Translations under genes and position numbers: made by a program
Part shown: positions 33,653 to 40,061 of the stretch, piece after piece
Position numbering within the stretch: the stretch's first letter is position 1
Layout of the letters: the number at the start of each line of letters is the position of its first letter
Notes under the pieces: generated by a model
The model's input: only the letters and a program-made list of their open reading frames with translations
Database searches by the model: none
Told to the model about the DNA's origin: nothing
Assembly (NCBI RefSeq): GCF_900102915.1
Contig: NZ_FNGG01000005.1
Location: 62,001-126,000, forward strand
Direction of reading: 5' to 3'
Source of the DNA: Salinimicrobium catena
GTDB taxonomy: Bacteria; Bacteroidota; Bacteroidia; Flavobacteriales; Flavobacteriaceae
Length of the DNA stretch: 64,000 nt

Positions 33653-34273
33653 ATGAAGAATGAAAAGTATCTTCGGGACATTAGCGAGATCAAACAAATG
33701 ATGAACCGCTCCTCCCGGTTTATTTCCCTGAGCGGACTCGCGGGAGTTTTCGCCGGGATCTACGCCCTTGCAGGTGCCGTGGTAGCCGAGCAATTACTTG
33801 GAGACCAGGCGCTGAATACCGTAGCTCCGGAAATGAACCAGGAGGTGCTGCAGCAGCTGTTCCTGGTAGCTTCGGCTGTCCTTGTGCTGGCCATTGGCAC
33901 TGCCGTTTTCCTAACCACCCGAAAAGCCGGAAAGAACGGACAGAAGATATGGGAAACTACTACAAAGAGATTGCTGATAAACTTCTTTGCCCCTCTCATT
34001 GCCGGCGGGATCTTCTGCCTGGTACTGGTGCAGTATGAACTCATCGGCCTTATCGCCCCTGCCATGCTTATCTTTTATGGCTTGTCATTGATACACGCGA
34101 GCAAATATACTTTTGGAGACCTCAGGAGCCTGGGGTACGCCAACCTGGTACTGGGGCTTTTAGCTACCCAGTTCTTAGGCTACGGAATTTACTTTTGGGC
34201 GACCGGCTTCGGGTTGTTTCATATTGTTTACGGCATCTGGATGTACAGGAAGTACGATAGAAAAAATGCCTGA
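33653..34273 (+). CDS. Integral membrane protein, unknown function (first gene of regulated cluster)
   Basis: A 206-residue protein: a charged cytoplasmic start (KYLRDISEIKQMMNRSSRF), then about six helices (for example LSGLAGVFAGIYALAGAVVAE, LFLVASAVLVLAIGTAVFL and LLINFFAPLIAGGIFCLVLV) and a short basic end. MNRSSRFISLSGLAGV resembles membrane proteins that sit beside small ArsR/MarR-like regulators in Bacteroidota. Its stop and the regulator start overlap as TGATG, so the two are coupled. The function is unknown. Confidence 0.78.
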   Translation: MKNEKYLRDISEIKQMMNRSSRFISLSGLAGVFAGIYALAGAVVAEQLLGDQALNTVAPEMNQEVLQQLFLVASAVLVLAIGTAVFLTTRKAGKNGQKIWETTTKRLLINFFAPLIAGGIFCLVLVQYELIGLIAPAMLIFYGLSLIHASKYTFGDLRSLGYANLVLGLLATQFLGYGIYFWATGFGLFHIVYGIWMYRKYDRKNA

Positions 34274-34581
34274 TGAAGAATATTATCAGCAATATCAATA
34301 AGGCCTTTGACCACCGCGTGCGACTTGGGATCATGAGCGTGTTGATGGTGAACGAGCATGCCGATTTTACCACCCTAAGAGAACTGCTGGGAGTAACCGA
34401 CGGAAATATTGCAAGCCACATAAAGGCTTTGGAAAAGAAGGATTATGTAAAGGTAGAAAAGTCATTTATTGATCGGAAGCCTAACACCCGATACATCGCC
34501 ACTAAAAAAGGAAGGGAAGATTTTCAGAAACATATTGATGCTATTGAAAGTTTATTGGGTCAACAGCAGTTAAAACCATAA
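34273..34581 (+). CDS. Winged-helix transcriptional regulator
   Basis: A 102-residue single-domain regulator. ISNINKAFDHRVRLGIMSVLMVNEHADFTTLRELLGVTDGNIASHIKALEKKDYVKVEKSF carries helix-turn-helix (LRELLGVTDGNIASHIKALE), then the wing with KSFIDRKPNTRYIATKKGREDFQKHI. It belongs to the winged-helix HTH_34-like group related to ArsR/MarR, with no metal or ligand site visible. It probably binds the two ACTTTG-N5-CAAAGT dyads at 33628 and 34602 as an autorepressor (inference). Confidence 0.88.
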   Translation: MKNIISNINKAFDHRVRLGIMSVLMVNEHADFTTLRELLGVTDGNIASHIKALEKKDYVKVEKSFIDRKPNTRYIATKKGREDFQKHIDAIESLLGQQQLKP

Positions 34582-34601
34582 CTATATTTTTTTATCAATT
34601 C

Positions 34602-34618
34602 ACTTTGAATTTCAAAGT
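34602..34618. promoter_or_regulatory. Palindromic operator ACTTTG-N5-CAAAGT, site 2
   Basis: ACTTTG AATTT CAAAGT is effectively ACTTTGAA-T-TTCAAAGT, an almost perfect 17-bp dyad. It lies 37 bases before the 34656 gene, with the same arms and spacing as site 1. It marks a second promoter within the cluster. Confidence 0.6.
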
Positions 34619-34655
34619 CCTTAAAAAACCTGATTATTAACTTAAATCATTCATT

Positions 34656-34940
34656 ATGAAAAACTCAAGAATCCTGATCATCTTAACGGTCGTCGCAGGC
34701 CTTTTACTTATCCCTTTAATTGCTATGCAGTTCAGTGAAGAAGTGATGTGGACAGTATCTGATTTTGTTATCATGGGAATTTTGCTCCTGGCCACCGGTC
34801 TGCTCATCGAACTTGCTTTTAGAAAAGTTTCCAACCCAAAGAACCGGGTCATCGTGTGGGGAGTTATCCTGATAGCTTTTTTCCTGATCTGGGCAGAACT
34901 AGCCGTGGGGATCTTCGGAAGTCCGTTTGCCGGAAGCTAA
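34656..34940 (+). CDS. Small three-helix membrane protein, unknown function
   Basis: A 94-residue protein with three helices: ILIILTVVAGLLLIPLIAMQF, VSDFVIMGILLLATGLLIELAF and VIVWGVILIAFFLIWAELAVGIF. The short basic loop FRKVSNPKNR lies between the second and third. No family with known role is recognised. It begins the second unit of the cluster, behind operator 2. Confidence 0.78.
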   Translation: MKNSRILIILTVVAGLLLIPLIAMQFSEEVMWTVSDFVIMGILLLATGLLIELAFRKVSNPKNRVIVWGVILIAFFLIWAELAVGIFGSPFAGS

Positions 34941-34956
34941 ATTAAAAACCAGTATC

Positions 34957-36192
34957 ATGAGAGATCAGATCATTGCAGGCCTAGACAGTCCGGCAGAACT
35001 GGAAAGGCTATACCGTAAGAACAAAGCTGAATTCAGGCAGCATTTTGAAGCGGTATACGGGGAATACCGGGACCGGCCCATAATGCATTTCTGGCAGGAA
35101 AGGTTGCATTATGCAGCGCCGGAAATCACCTGGGGCTCAAAAAAGGACTTGAAGTTTGTGATTTTAGCCGCAGTAATTGCCGGACTTCTGGCTAAACTTC
35201 CTGCTATTACAGGTATAGCGGAAGAGTTCTTCTACCCCAGGAACATCGGGTTTTTGACATTTCCATTCCTCATTTTATTTTTTGCCCTAAGAAATAACTT
35301 GTCGAAAGTTAAAATCGCCATACTTACCGGCATTACCGCCGCAAGTTTGCTCTACATCAACCTGCTTCCCGGCGACCTGCAGAGCGACACGCTTGTCCTC
35401 GCCTGCATACATTTGCCCTTGTTGTTATGGGGAGCACTGGGAATTTCTTTTACAGGTAACGATCTTCGGGATTACAGAAAAAGGCTTGACTTCCTGAGCT
35501 TTAACGGAGATCTCTTAGTGATGTGCGCCATGCTTGTGCTGGCCGGAATAATGCTTACCGGTGTCACCCTTGGTCTTTTTGGACTCATCGGGCTGCAGAT
35601 CGCCGAATTCTATTTTCAGAATGTAGTGATCTTTTCCTTGCCTGCCGTTCCCATTCTTGCCACGCTCCTGGTGCAGACGAACCCCGGCCTGGTGAACAAG
35701 GTCTCGCCGGTGATCGCCAAAATTTTTAGTCCGGTAGTTCTGGTCATGCTGCTCATTTACCTTGGCGCAATCGTCTACTCCGGAAAAGAGCCTTATACTG
35801 ACAGGGATTTTCTGATACTTTTCAACCTTCTGCTTATCGGCGTTATGGCGCTCATCTTTTTCTCGGTAGCTAAAGAAGACAGGCTGGGCCCCACCAAATA
35901 TATCCTGTTCCCGCTTTCCCTGGTGACCATCCTGGTCAACGGCATTGCACTGTCGGCTATAATCTACAGGATAGCTGAATGGGGTTTCACCCCCAATCGC
36001 CTGGCCGTCCTGGGAGGAAATATACTGATCCTGGTCCACCTGTTCATGGTGAGCTCCAGCATATTTAAAAGCCTTAGAGATAAGAACCACAGTGTGGAAG
36101 TGGGAAGGTCTATCGTGAGATACCTGCCGGTATATTTTGTTTGGATCATTATAGTGGTATACCTCTTTCCGTTCATTTTTGGTTTTAAATAA
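34957..36192 (+). CDS. DUF4153-like polytopic membrane protein
   Basis: About 411 residues. A soluble N-terminus (IAGLDSPAELERLYRKNKAEFRQHFEAVYGEY ... MHFWQERLHY) is followed by about eleven transmembrane helices up to VWIIIVVYLFPFIFGFK. The N-terminal wording and helix pattern recall the DUF4153 group; I am not sure of the assignment. The open frame begins at TTG 34927, overlapping the previous gene; ATG 34957 is preferred. The spacing of 16 bases places it in one operon with 34656 and the downstream oxygenase-like gene. Confidence 0.72.
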   Translation: MRDQIIAGLDSPAELERLYRKNKAEFRQHFEAVYGEYRDRPIMHFWQERLHYAAPEITWGSKKDLKFVILAAVIAGLLAKLPAITGIAEEFFYPRNIGFLTFPFLILFFALRNNLSKVKIAILTGITAASLLYINLLPGDLQSDTLVLACIHLPLLLWGALGISFTGNDLRDYRKRLDFLSFNGDLLVMCAMLVLAGIMLTGVTLGLFGLIGLQIAEFYFQNVVIFSLPAVPILATLLVQTNPGLVNKVSPVIAKIFSPVVLVMLLIYLGAIVYSGKEPYTDRDFLILFNLLLIGVMALIFFSVAKEDRLGPTKYILFPLSLVTILVNGIALSAIIYRIAEWGFTPNRLAVLGGNILILVHLFMVSSSIFKSLRDKNHSVEVGRSIVRYLPVYFVWIIIVVYLFPFIFGFK

Positions 36193-36202
36193 ATTCAAGA
36201 TC

Positions 36203-37054
36203 ATGGTATCCAATTTGAACCTCCATAAATTGACAGGAGCCATTGCTGAAGGTATCCTAAAATCATTCACTATGAACACGGAAGAGAAAAATTTTGTTGC
36301 TGAAAATTCTATCGTCAGGGAGATCTGGGGAAAAAGCGATACCATCCTTTTCATTTTTGCGGGGGCTTCTGCTGAATTCGCGCTGAACAAGGCAGTGGAC
36401 TGGCTTTATTTCACCGGCAGGCTTCCAAAAGATCCTTTGGGACGCCTCTTTTCCACCGTCTCCTATGCGCGGCAGATCGTTTTTGCCGAAAAAGAACAGG
36501 CCATAGAAGCAATAGACAGGATGAATATTATCCACTCTTCAGTAGAGAATAAACGCGGAAAAAATATTCCGGATTGGGCTTATCGAGATGTATTGTTCAT
36601 GCTCATCGACTATTCCATCCGTTCCTTCGAGGTCCTGGAACGCAAGCTGACCCTGGAAGAAAAAAGGGAAGTTTTCAAAGTATTTTTCAGGGTTGGGAAA
36701 AGAATGGAGATCAAGGACCTTCCTGCAAATTTTGAGAGCTACGAGAAGATGCGGGCCCACCACCTGCAGGAGCATTTGCAATACGGTGCCTATTCCAAAG
36801 ACCTGTTCACACAATACCGGAAACACCTTGGCCCTGTGAGATTTCAGCTTTTACTGGAAGCCCAGCGCCTTCTCCTTCCTGAAAAAGTCAAAGAACTACT
36901 GGGCTTCAGGCGCGGCTCCCTCTTAAAGCCACTGCTGGGCATGTATGATCTTAGCCGGGATCTTGATCTCGACTGGCTGTTGAAAGAACTGCTGCTGCCT
37001 TCTGAATATAAAAAAGAGATCAGGTCGCTGGACAGGTTTTCTGCAGCTTATTGA
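36203..37054 (+). CDS. Oxygenase MpaB family protein (DUF2236)
   Basis: About 283 residues. SIVREIWGKSDTILFIFAGASAEFALNKAVDWLYFTGRLPKDPLGRLFSTVSYARQIVFA and MNIIHSSVENKRGKNIPDWAYRDVLFMLIDYSIRSFEVLE follow the DUF2236/MpaB pattern, shared with latex-clearing protein and ER-bound oxygenase mpaB. That family binds heme b and cleaves C-C bonds. The substrate is unknown. ATG at 36203 is taken; ATG at 36272 (MNTEEKNFVAE) is a good alternative because the bases before it (AAATCATTCACT) resemble those before the 34656 gene. It is the last gene of the cluster and overlaps the convergent gene by seven bases. Confidence 0.78.
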   Translation: MVSNLNLHKLTGAIAEGILKSFTMNTEEKNFVAENSIVREIWGKSDTILFIFAGASAEFALNKAVDWLYFTGRLPKDPLGRLFSTVSYARQIVFAEKEQAIEAIDRMNIIHSSVENKRGKNIPDWAYRDVLFMLIDYSIRSFEVLERKLTLEEKREVFKVFFRVGKRMEIKDLPANFESYEKMRAHHLQEHLQYGAYSKDLFTQYRKHLGPVRFQLLLEAQRLLLPEKVKELLGFRRGSLLKPLLGMYDLSRDLDLDWLLKELLLPSEYKKEIRSLDRFSAAY

Positions 37055-38256
37055 CCGGCATCAACGTAATCCTGCAGATATTTAAATCTTTCAGTTAACT
37101 TTCCGTCTTTGGTCATTCTTGCTCGTTCCAGGATCCCGTCCTTGTCCCCGTCAAAGAATGCCGGAAGCACATTTTTCAGGAACATGTCACCAAAACCTTC
37201 ACTTGCGTCCTTAGGCAATTCGCAAGGCAGGTTATCCACAGCCATAACGGCGATAGCGCTTTTCTCGCTAAAATCCACTTCCCCGTCACTCTCAGCACTG
37301 TAACCATAAAAAGGTTCAGCGATGGTAGACGGCCTTATGGTGCTGGCAATCGGTCCGGCGATATCGCAGGAGATATCTGCCACATATTTAATTTTAAAGG
37401 CCGGGGACTTCATATCTTCGGCCGTGTAGAAAACCGGAGCGCCTTCTCCGTAAAAATGCCCTGCGATGAAAAAATCGCTGGCTTTTGCAAACCTTAAAAA
37501 GTCGGATTCATAATTTTCAGGATGGGTGTAAAAATCCTGGGCTGAACCTTCTTTTCCGTCCTTACGCTTGTTATAATCAAGCACATCGATATGGCAGTAG
37601 ACCGGCTCCTGGAAACTGCCTTCCAGGTACTCCTCTACTCCAACCTGTTTTATCTTTAGATGATCCAGGATCTCTTTGGCTCCATGCGCCACTTTTCCGC
37701 TTCCGGTAAGAACGATCTTGAGCGGCGGCAGGCTGATCTTATCGAGCTCTGCCAGCATGGCATTGAGATCTGGTAGGGACTCCGCTTTTGGCAGGGCAAA
37801 AATGTCATTTTTAAGGCCTATACCTCTAATTCCGTTATAGGCTCCTACCAATCCGGCATACCTTCCAAAGCCAATGAGTCGGCCGCCGGTCTCGTTCACG
37901 ATCACCTCGTGGTCATACAGCTCAATGTTGTTCTTAAGGATCTCCCGCAGCAGGTCCCGGTTATAGGGCTGTTTCTTTATGGTATGCGAAAAGAAAAAAT
38001 ATTTCTTATTCGGAATAAGGGCCGGGATAGGAACTTCCTTCACCCCCAGCATCACGTCGCAATCGGAAACATCTTCGGAAACCTCGAAGCCCGCATCGCG
38101 GTACTCCTGGTCTGAAAATATACGGATGTCTGAACTTTCTACTTTAAAACTTGCCTCGGGAAACTTTTCTACGGCTTCTTTCAATTTTTGGGGAGAAAAT
38201 ACCACTCTTCTGTCGGGTGGGGTTTTTCGCTCTTTGATGAGGGCAAATTTTATCAT
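37048..38256 (-). CDS. NAD(P)-dependent oxidoreductase of the saccharopine/alanine dehydrogenase group
   Basis: A 402-residue enzyme beginning IKFALIKERKTPPDRRVVFSP, the alanine dehydrogenase/transhydrogenase N-terminal domain with its substrate Arg/Lys. A middle GFGRYAGLVGAYNGIRG is followed by the dinucleotide fold LKIVLTGSGKVAHGAKEILDHL. YVADISCDIAGPIASTIRPSTIAEPFYGY resembles lysine-forming saccharopine dehydrogenase (fungal LYS1 type). True substrate in bacteria is uncertain. It is convergent with the MpaB gene and ends seven bases inside it. Confidence 0.83.
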   Translation of the reverse strand: MIKFALIKERKTPPDRRVVFSPQKLKEAVEKFPEASFKVESSDIRIFSDQEYRDAGFEVSEDVSDCDVMLGVKEVPIPALIPNKKYFFFSHTIKKQPYNRDLLREILKNNIELYDHEVIVNETGGRLIGFGRYAGLVGAYNGIRGIGLKNDIFALPKAESLPDLNAMLAELDKISLPPLKIVLTGSGKVAHGAKEILDHLKIKQVGVEEYLEGSFQEPVYCHIDVLDYNKRKDGKEGSAQDFYTHPENYESDFLRFAKASDFFIAGHFYGEGAPVFYTAEDMKSPAFKIKYVADISCDIAGPIASTIRPSTIAEPFYGYSAESDGEVDFSEKSAIAVMAVDNLPCELPKDASEGFGDMFLKNVLPAFFDGDKDGILERARMTKDGKLTERFKYLQDYVDAGQ

Positions 38257-38313
38257 ATTTGGGTATGGATTTTGAATAATACTGAGTGAGTCTCAAAGAT
38301 AGGAATTTAATAC

Positions 38314-38321
38314 TATCTTTG
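38314..38321 (+). promoter_or_regulatory. -7 box (TATCTTTG) upstream of the tmRNA leader
   Basis: An exact TAnnTTTG match. The transcript would begin at about 38326, roughly 180 bases before mature tmRNA, and would include the structured segment that follows. No strong TTG at -33 is visible. Confidence 0.5.
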
Positions 38322-38325
38322 CACT

Positions 38326-38460
38326 GCGGCAGGGATTGAAGCGGGTAGCTTTTTGTGAGGAAACGAACAAAAACTATGAGCGGAAAGCCCGGTGCACTGA
38401 AGCGGGAGCGAAGGTGTAGCCGCCCGAATAATCCTCCTACGCCAAGGCTTCGGAGGACGA
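38326..38460 (+). ncRNA. Candidate structured RNA or tmRNA precursor leader
   Basis: Non-coding and folded. TAG-C-TTTTTGT (38346-38356) pairs with ACAAAAA-CTA (38367-38376), with one bulge. GCAC at 38321-38324 can pair with GTGC at 38392-38395 to close the domain. TCCTCC (38432-38437) pairs with GGAGGA (38452-38457) around an inner GCC/GGC. A promoter box lies directly upstream. The sequence GGAAAGCCCGGTGC inside is reminiscent of recurrent Bacteroidota intergenic elements. It may be a separate small RNA or the 5' leader of pre-tmRNA. Confidence 0.4.
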
Positions 38461-38506
38461 GATTGGCATAATTAATGCGATAATAGAAGTAAGTTCTTTA
38501 CATAAT

Positions 38507-38903
38507 GGGGTCGACTTGGTTTTGACAGCGAGTCAAATTGAGTTGTAAGCACGTCGAGCGCTGGGATATAGCTCGTAAATCTCATATTTCAGACTTTTTT
38601 AAACGGCGAGAATAACTACGCCTTGGCTGCGTAACCGAATCATAGTAGGTTACTCTTAGTCCCTGCAAGGCAGGGAGCCAAGATGTCTCGCGGGAGCCTT
38701 GATTTACGGCGCCCGCACCAGAGGCACCGGTAAAGTAAATATAGAAACCGCAGGGTCCTGATGCGGTTTTGAAACTTAAGCGGGAATACGTGCAAGATTG
38801 GTGGTTTTCGGCCGGTCTTGCATCGACAACCAAACGAAAACTAAGCGTGTAGAAAGCAGCTGAATTGCTTGTTTGGACGGCGGTTCGAACCCGCCCGACT
38901 CCA
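38507..38903 (+). ncRNA. ssrA: Transfer-messenger RNA (tmRNA)
   Basis: The 5' end GGGGTCGACTTGGTTTTGAC pairs with the 3' end CGACTCC plus discriminator A as the tRNA-like acceptor, and the T arm is GGCGGTTCGAACCCGCC. The tag frame at 38605-38634 reads GGC GAG AAT AAC TAC GCC TTG GCT GCG TAA, giving GENNYALAA, the usual Flavobacteria degradation tag. CCA is not encoded (ACC is followed by T). It rescues stalled ribosomes with SmpB. Its 3' end is followed at once by the repeat stack described below. Confidence 0.97.
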
Positions 38904-38905
38904 CC

Positions 38906-39310
38906 TTCGCTCGCCGAAGCTCAGACATGAGCGAGGGCGAGCTTTTTTTTGCCATCCTTTTCTTATTTTTTATTTATTCTCCTTTAAGTGGCGAGCTACG
39001 GTGGACACAGTCCACTCCATTCATCTATGAAATAAGCCCAACATCTTTCGCTCGCCAAAGCTCAGACATCTCGAATACGAGCTTTTTTATTTAATTCATT
39101 TTCCATCAACTTATCCACCGCTCTAATTGGCGAGCTACAGTGGACACAACCCACTTCATTCATCAATGAAATAAATAAACATCTTCGCTCACCGAAGCTC
39201 GGACATGAGCAAAGACTAGCTATTTTATTGCAATTCTTTTCCTATATTTATTTATTCTCCTTTAAGTGGCGAGCTTCGGTAGACAAAGTCCACTTCAATT
39301 TTTTCTTCAA
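38906..39310 (+). repeat. Tandem decayed cassettes of about 139 bp downstream of tmRNA
   Basis: Tail boxes (TTCGCTCGCCGAAGCTC followed by GAGC and a T-run) start at 38906, 39047 and 39184. Lead boxes (GTGGCGAGCTACGGTGGACA then GTCCACTTC) start at 38988, 39127 and 39266, a spacing of exactly 139 bp. In the first two units the lead box is followed by ATG AAA TAA (39027 and 39166) and then the next tail box, as if an internal gene had been deleted. In the third unit the lead box is followed by an intact GIY-YIG gene at 39311. The lead-box end GTCCACTTC resembles the tmRNA 3' end CTCCACCTTC. Confidence 0.8.
38908..38950 (+). terminator. tmRNA terminator, also the first tail box of the repeat stack
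   Basis: GCTCGCC and GGCGAGC form an outer stem, with inner GCTC-AGACAT-GAGC, followed by eight T. This hairpin recurs in decayed form at 39047 and 39184, so it is also part of the repeat unit. Confidence 0.8.
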
Positions 39311-39553
39311 ATGGAAACATGGACAGTCTATTTATTGAAATGCTCAAATAATTCTGTTTACGTTGGATGCACTTCAAATCTTGAACAGAGAATAAAAGAA
39401 CATAATAGTGGAAAAGTAAAATCTACACAGTACAGAATTCCTGTTTCTGTGACTACCAAAATCACCTTTAATGATAAATACAAAGCATACAATTTTGAAA
39501 AATACCTCAAAACGGGATCAGGAAGAGCTTTTTTAAATAAACGATTACTATAA
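39311..39553 (+). CDS. GIY-YIG nuclease domain protein 1 (tmRNA-linked)
   Basis: An 80-residue, single-domain GIY-YIG protein. METWTVYLLKCSNNSVYVGCTSNLEQRIKEHNSG contains the GIY (TVY) and YIG (YVG) strands and the catalytic Arg helix. FEKYLKTGSGRAFLNKRLL has the metal-binding Glu. Compact bacterial relatives include UPF0213/YhbQ. Composition is more AT-rich than neighbours. The ATG lies directly after lead box 3; the frame is open back to 39266, but that segment is repeat DNA. It may be a selfish nuclease gene that uses the tmRNA 3' end as its site (inference). Confidence 0.85.
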   Translation: METWTVYLLKCSNNSVYVGCTSNLEQRIKEHNSGKVKSTQYRIPVSVTTKITFNDKYKAYNFEKYLKTGSGRAFLNKRLL

Positions 39554-39558
39554 ACTAA

Positions 39559-39661
39559 CTTCCCGAAGCTTTTGGTTTTCAAAAGCGAAGGAGGGCTTTT
39601 TATTTGAATTTATTTCCAACATAACGAATCGTGCGAGGGCTTCAATGGACACATCCACTTC
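39559..39661 (+). repeat. Fourth, more decayed tail and lead boxes
   Basis: After the first GIY-YIG stop, a tail-like CTTCCCGAAGCTTTT ... GGAGGGCTTTTTA hairpin (39559-39602) is followed by a lead-like GTGCGAGGGCTTCAATGGACACATCCACTTC region (39631-39661). The second GIY-YIG gene starts 58 bases later, so the cassette order repeats. Confidence 0.65.
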
Positions 39662-39719
39662 TTCTTTACTCACAAATTCTAAATCTTTCCTATTTTCATT
39701 TACATCAATTTGATCGATT

Positions 39720-40061
39720 ATGGAATTACCTTATGCCGTTTACATCCTGAAATGCTCGACCGGACAATATTATATCGGCTTTACAGAAGATATTCAGAAA
39801 AGGCTAAAGAAGCACCAAAAAGGAGAAGTACATTTTACAAAGGATAAATTGCCTGTAGAATTGATTCATCTTTCACCGTTCCCCGACAAGAAAAAGGCCT
39901 GCGATTTTGAACGATACCTCAAGACAGGATCAGGAGCAGCCTTCCACCAGAAAAGATTGCTTAAAAAAAGCCCGGCACTGGCCGGGCTTTTGATCTCAGA
40001 ATATTTTCTTACTTCTTTATTTCTGCCGGAGTTTTCATGGTTTCATTCACCTGGTCCTTGA
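39720..40061 (+). CDS. GIY-YIG nuclease domain protein 2 (tmRNA-linked)
   Basis: A 113-residue frame. Residues 1-80 form the domain: LPYAVYILKCSTGQYYIGFTEDIQKRLKKHQKG (AVY/YIG strands, catalytic Arg) and DFERYLKTGSGAAFHQKRLL (Glu). The last 30 residues (KKSPALAGLLISEY...) are translated from the terminator of the convergent peptidase gene and from the antisense of its 3' end. The original stop seems lost, or the real protein is shorter. It shares the KTGSGxAF...KRLL end with copy 1, so the two are close paralogues. Confidence 0.8.
   Translation: MELPYAVYILKCSTGQYYIGFTEDIQKRLKKHQKGEVHFTKDKLPVELIHLSPFPDKKKACDFERYLKTGSGAAFHQKRLLKKSPALAGLLISEYFLTSLFLPEFSWFHSPGP
39963..39992 (-). terminator. Terminator of the M16 peptidase operon
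   Basis: AGCCCGGC-ACTG-GCCGGGCT is a perfect 8-bp stem, followed on the minus strand by seven T. It lies inside the tail of the second GIY-YIG frame. Confidence 0.9.

Noticed and set aside
35515-36390. Long antisense frame of 291 codons opposite the DUF4153-like gene
   Set aside because: His/Gln/Asp-rich translation with no membrane or domain pattern; it mirrors the codon structure of the real membrane gene.
38582-38833. 83-codon open frame on the minus strand
   Set aside because: It lies wholly inside the tmRNA gene.
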